9,801 bases of DNA from Sphingomonadaceae bacterium. GTDB lineage: Bacteria > Pseudomonadota > Alphaproteobacteria > Sphingomonadales > Sphingomonadaceae. The notes beneath the pieces are model-generated. The model was not told where the DNA came from, made no database searches, and saw only the letters and a program-made list of their open reading frames with translations. A program made the position numbers and the translations under genes. Shown here one piece after another: positions 6,649 to 9,801 of this stretch; position 1 is the first letter of the stretch, and every line of letters starts with the position of its first letter. The DNA is taken from the NCBI GenBank assembly GCA_004282995.1, contig SHLU01000074.1:1-9801 (forward strand), in the 5' to 3' direction.

Positions 6649-7686
6649 ATGAGCGCCGATATTCACCCTTTCGCCCAACAGGCCGGTGCCGATGGTGTCG
6701 AAATCCCGGACGAGCCGATAGCTTCCGACCACAGCGTATATCTTGAAGCCTACCTTGCTCCGTTCAGGTGCTGGCTGGAACGCGACACGGTGACCGAAAT
6801 AATCGTCAACCGGCCGGGCGAGGTCTGGATCGAGGACGCAAACGAACACGGCATGCGCCGTATCGAAACGCCCGAAATCGATGATCGGTTGGTGCAGAGG
6901 CTGGCTGAGCAGGTGGCCCGTGTCAGCCACCAGGGGATCAACCGCGAACACCCGCTGCTGGGCGCAACCTTGCCCAATGGAGCGCGTGTCCAGTTCTGCG
7001 GTCCGCCTGCCTCGCGCAAGCATTGGGTGATGGCGATCCGCCGGCACCGCCGGCTCGACCTTCCGCTCGACGCGTATGATGCGGGTCCATTGCGGCCCCC
7101 GAGCGAACAGGCCATGCCCGATGCGCAGGCCGAGCCGATTGCTTTCCTGCGCGCAGCCATCCGCCAGCGTCGAACGATCCTGATTTCGGGCGGGACCAGC
7201 AGCGGTAAAACGACTTTCCTCAACGCCATGTTGGGCGAGATTCCCGGTGACCAGCGTGTGGTCCTGGTCGAGGATACACCCGAGTTGCGGCTTCCGGGCG
7301 AAAACGGTGTGGGGCTGGTCGCAGTCAAGGGAGATCTCGGCGAGGCGCGCGTGACTGCCAATGAATTGCTTCAAGCGGCGCTTCGCTTGCGGCCGGACCG
7401 CATCGTGCTGGGCGAATTGCGGGGGGCGGAAAGCGTCAGCTTTCTGCGCGCCATCAATACCGGTCATCCCGGCAGCTTTTCGACAATTCATGCCAATTCG
7501 ATCACCGGTGCGCTCGAGCAATTGGCGCTGATGGTAATGCAGACCGGTATTGGTCTCAGCCGAAGCGACACGATTGCCTATGCCGCCAATGTGATAGATG
7601 TCATCGTCCAGCTCGACCGTAACGAAGGTCGCCGCGGCATTCGGGAGATTGCCCTGACGCGCGACCTGGCGCAGGGTGCATTCTAG
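6649..7686 (+). CDS. virB11: VirB11 hexameric T4SS ATPase
   Basis: This is a cytoplasmic ATPase of the VirB11/PulE secretion superfamily (345 residues) that docks with VirB4 to switch between pilus building and substrate transfer. The N-terminal domain (about 1-145) includes TEIIVNRPGEVWIE. The RecA-like domain carries Walker A GGTSSGKT at 181-188 (K187), the Asp box VEDTPEL at 207-213, Walker B RIVLGELRGAE at 251-261, and the His box GHPGSFSTIHAN at 272-283 (H273, H281). All motifs are intact. The ATG at 6649 is preferred; a TTG two codons upstream at 6643 is possible. Neither has a clear ribosome-binding site, and the gene starts 16 bases after virB10, so coupling is likely. It is the last recognisable T4SS gene before ppk. 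Confidence 0.96.
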   Translation: MSADIHPFAQQAGADGVEIPDEPIASDHSVYLEAYLAPFRCWLERDTVTEIIVNRPGEVWIEDANEHGMRRIETPEIDDRLVQRLAEQVARVSHQGINREHPLLGATLPNGARVQFCGPPASRKHWVMAIRRHRRLDLPLDAYDAGPLRPPSEQAMPDAQAEPIAFLRAAIRQRRTILISGGTSSGKTTFLNAMLGEIPGDQRVVLVEDTPELRLPGENGVGLVAVKGDLGEARVTANELLQAALRLRPDRIVLGELRGAESVSFLRAINTGHPGSFSTIHANSITGALEQLALMVMQTGIGLSRSDTIAYAANVIDVIVQLDRNEGRRGIREIALTRDLAQGAF

Positions 7687-7729
7687 CGAGGCTGGCAATT
7701 CCGCCGGAAAGGCGCGTTGAAGGGGCACC
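7687..7729 (+). other. Short virB11-ppk gap without visible terminator
   Basis: This 43-base gap separates the T4SS operon from ppk. It holds a very short inverted repeat, TTCC-GCC-GGAA at 7699-7709, with no T tract, and the ppk ribosome-binding site. No convincing terminator or sigma-70 promoter is visible, so read-through from the T4SS operon into ppk is possible. A ppk promoter inside the end of virB11 cannot be excluded. Confidence 0.5.
7719..7725 (+). promoter_or_regulatory. Ribosome-binding site of ppk
   Basis: GAAGGGG ends 4 bases before the ATG at 7730 and supports that start. Confidence 0.5.
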
Positions 7730-9801
7730 ATGGGCAGTCACCCGATCACCCAGGACAACGACCGCACCGCTCCGCGTGCGCTGCAGGAACGCTATTTCAA
7801 TCGCGAATTGAGCTGGCTGGCCTTCAACGACCGGGTGCTGTCGGAAGCCAACAACACGGCCTATCCCTTGCTCGAACGACTGCGCTTCCTGTCGATTTCG
7901 GGCAGCAATCTCGACGAGTTCATGATGATCCGCGTCGCCGGCCTGGTCGGGCAGGTGCAGCGCGGGATCGACAATCCATCCGACGATGGGCGTACTCCGA
8001 AGGAACAACTGTCTGGCGTCGTGTCTACGTTGGAGGATATCGGCGAGCGGCAGCAGGCCATCTGGCGCGACTTGCGCGGCCAGCTGGCAGCATCGGGTAT
8101 CCACGTTGCCGCCGAGGAACGCGTCAACTCTGAAGCCTATGACCAGCTCAAAAAGCATTTCTGCAGCGAAGTCCTGCCACTGCTGACACCACAGGCGCTC
8201 GATCCGGCGCAACCGTTTCCGTTTGTGGCCAATGAAGGGCTCGGCCTGCTGTTCACTATCCGGCGAGGCGAGGATCAGCTGGTAGAAATGGTGCTGATCC
8301 CGCCCGCATTACCCAGGTTCGTCCGTGTTCCGGGCGAAGAGGCGCTGTATGTCAGCATCGAGAGCCTCATCACCCGATTTGCCAAGGAGATGTTTCCCGG
8401 ATTCGAGATCGTCGGCGACGGGACATTTCGCGTGCTGCGCGACAGCGACATCGAAATCCAGGAGGAGGCCGAGGACCTGGTGCGCACTTTCCGAAGTGCA
8501 ATCCAGCGGCGCCGTCGCGGACAGGTCATCCAGCTGGAGATCGAGGAAGATTTCGAAGCCGATGCGGAGGCTCTGCTGCGCGAAAAGCTCGACACGCCAG
8601 GCGCCACGATCGTCAAGACTGACGGGATGCTCGGGATTGCCGGGTTGGGCGATATCTTCGAAGAGGATCGTCCCGAACTCAAGTTTCCCGGCTATTCACC
8701 GCGCTATCCAGAACGCGTGCTCGAACATGATGGCGATATTTTTGCCGCTATCCGCGAGAAAGACATCGTCATCCACCACCCGTATGAAAGCTTCGACGTG
8801 GTGGTCGATTTCGTCCGCCGTGCGGCCGCCGACCCGGATGTGGTGGCGATCAAGCAGACGCTTTATCGCGCCGGCAACCAGTCCGAGGTTGTCGATGCGC
8901 TGGTCCATGCCGCAGAGGAAGGCAAATCGGTTACCGCTGTGGTCGAGTTGAAGGCGCGCTTCGACGAGGAGCAGAACCTGTACTGGGCCAACAAGCTCGA
9001 GCGCGCCGGGGTGCAAGTCATCTATGGTTTCGCCGACTGGAAAACCCATGCCAAGGCGGCGATGGTAGTGCGGCGCGAAGAGGAGAGTTTCCGCACCTAC
9101 TGCCATTTTGGAACCGGCAATTATCACCCGGTCACTGCCAAGACCTATACCGACCTCAGCTATTTCACGGCCGATCCGCGTCTGGGACGCGATGCCGCCA
9201 AGATGTTCAATTTCGTTACCGGCTATGTCGAGCCGCACCGGACCGAGCTGCTGGCGATCTCACCGATCAACCTGCGGGAGACGATCAGCGGCGCGATCGA
9301 CAACGAAATCGTCAACGCAATTGCGGGTAAGCCGGCGGCAATCTGGATGAAACTGAACCAGTTGACCGATGTCGAGATGATTGAACGGCTTTACGAGGCG
9401 AGCGAGGCCGGCGTTGCCATTCAATTGGTCGTACGGGGCATCTGCAATTTGCGTCCGAACGTACCCGGCATGTCAGATAACATCCGCGTTAAATCGATTA
9501 TCGGACGTTTCCTCGAACACAGCCGGATCTATGCCTTTGCCGATGGCTCTCCGATGCCGGGGCCGGAGACCCGGGTCTTTATCTCGTCGGCCGACCTGAT
9601 GGTCCGCAATCTTGATCGCCGGGTCGAACTTCTGGTGCCGCTGGAAAACCAGACGGTGCATGACCAGGTGCTGTTGCAGGTGTTGCTGGCGAATCTGCTC
9701 GATACCGAACAGAGCTGGGAGCTCCAGTCCGATGGCAGCTATGTGCGAACCGCGGCGGGAGACAAGCCTTTCAATTGTCATCGCTATTTTATGACCAATC
9801 C
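7730..9801 (+). CDS. ppk: Polyphosphate kinase 1 (3' end cut by window)
   Basis: PPK1 reversibly transfers the ATP gamma-phosphate to growing inorganic polyphosphate, storing phosphate and energy and affecting stress responses. The frame starts at the ATG at 7730 and runs off the window after 690 codons; known PPK1 proteins are about 690-730 residues, so little is missing. The N-terminus shows RYFNRELSWLAFNDRVL (22-38) and ISGSNLDEFMMIR with N60, matching the ATP-binding asparagine of the E. coli enzyme. The catalytic phospho-histidine is H440 (KTHAK) and the second histidine is H459 (HFGTGNYHP). R380 (TLYRAG) and R410 (KARFDEE) match the phosphate-binding arginines. These four keep the E. 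coli spacing (R375, R405, H435, H454 plus five). It lies 43 bases downstream of virB11 on the same strand. It is a housekeeping gene with no known T4SS role. Confidence 0.97.
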   Translation, partial: MGSHPITQDNDRTAPRALQERYFNRELSWLAFNDRVLSEANNTAYPLLERLRFLSISGSNLDEFMMIRVAGLVGQVQRGIDNPSDDGRTPKEQLSGVVSTLEDIGERQQAIWRDLRGQLAASGIHVAAEERVNSEAYDQLKKHFCSEVLPLLTPQALDPAQPFPFVANEGLGLLFTIRRGEDQLVEMVLIPPALPRFVRVPGEEALYVSIESLITRFAKEMFPGFEIVGDGTFRVLRDSDIEIQEEAEDLVRTFRSAIQRRRRGQVIQLEIEEDFEADAEALLREKLDTPGATIVKTDGMLGIAGLGDIFEEDRPELKFPGYSPRYPERVLEHDGDIFAAIREKDIVIHHPYESFDVVVDFVRRAAADPDVVAIKQTLYRAGNQSEVVDALVHAAEEGKSVTAVVELKARFDEEQNLYWANKLERAGVQVIYGFADWKTHAKAAMVVRREEESFRTYCHFGTGNYHPVTAKTYTDLSYFTADPRLGRDAAKMFNFVTGYVEPHRTELLAISPINLRETISGAIDNEIVNAIAGKPAAIWMKLNQLTDVEMIERLYEASEAGVAIQLVVRGICNLRPNVPGMSDNIRVKSIIGRFLEHSRIYAFADGSPMPGPETRVFISSADLMVRNLDRRVELLVPLENQTVHDQVLLQVLLANLLDTEQSWELQSDGSYVRTAAGDKPFNCHRYFMTN

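Noticed and set aside
7599..7617. TGTCAT as half of a Pho box controlling ppk
   Set aside because: The matching second half at the expected spacing is absent, and the motif lies inside virB11 coding sequence; a single six-base match is expected by chance.
7699..7709. Inverted repeat TTCC-GCC-GGAA as a terminator between virB11 and ppk
   Set aside because: The arms are only four bases long with a three-base loop and no following T tract, too weak for an intrinsic terminator.
6595..7731. Open frame on the - strand opposite virB11 (378 codons)
   Set aside because: It is a shadow of virB11, which carries all four ATPase boxes in the + frame.
1..9801. CRISPR array, tRNA, rRNA, insertion sequence or attachment site
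   Set aside because: I saw no spaced direct repeats, transposase frame, terminal inverted repeats or RNA gene signatures; the window is fully occupied by protein-coding genes.

Overview
The window is a high-GC, fully coding, single-strand stretch with two parts: a P-type (VirB/VirD4-like) type IV secretion system (T4SS) operon at about 1-7686, and a nearly complete polyphosphate kinase 1 gene at 7730-9801. All nine genes are on the + strand. The longest gap between genes is 43 bases, so no intergenic stretch exceeds 300 bases. GC-rich codon use, the Ala/Arg/Asp-rich proteins and the virB gene order suggest an alphaproteobacterium, most likely of the Sphingomonadales (Erythrobacter/Sphingomonas-like). 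This taxonomic call is inference from style, not from a marker gene.

The T4SS genes run in the order VirB1-like lytic transglycosylase (5' end open at the window edge), virB2 (pilin), virB3, virB4 (ATPase), virB6 (polytopic inner-membrane protein), virB9, virB10 (core/outer-membrane complex) and virB11 (hexameric ATPase). They are packed tightly: virB4/virB6 and virB6/virB9 overlap by four bases in ATGA junctions, and the other gaps are 3 to 18 bases. This looks like one transcription unit with translational coupling. Its promoter must lie upstream of the window, because none is visible here.

Together these genes would build a cell-envelope machine. The transglycosylase opens peptidoglycan, VirB2 forms the pilus, VirB3/4/6 form the inner-membrane complex, VirB9/10 form the channel to the outer membrane, and VirB4/VirB11 supply ATP-driven energy. 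VirB5, VirB7 and VirB8 are not in their usual place between virB6 and virB9. No VirD4 coupling protein, relaxase or effector is in view, so the sequence does not decide between conjugation and protein secretion.

Polyphosphate kinase (ppk) follows 43 bases after virB11 with its own ribosome-binding site and no terminator in between. It is a conserved housekeeping gene with all key catalytic residues recognisable, which suggests that this T4SS is chromosomal. The system is a recognisable T4SS; I did not find a system of a wholly unknown kind.
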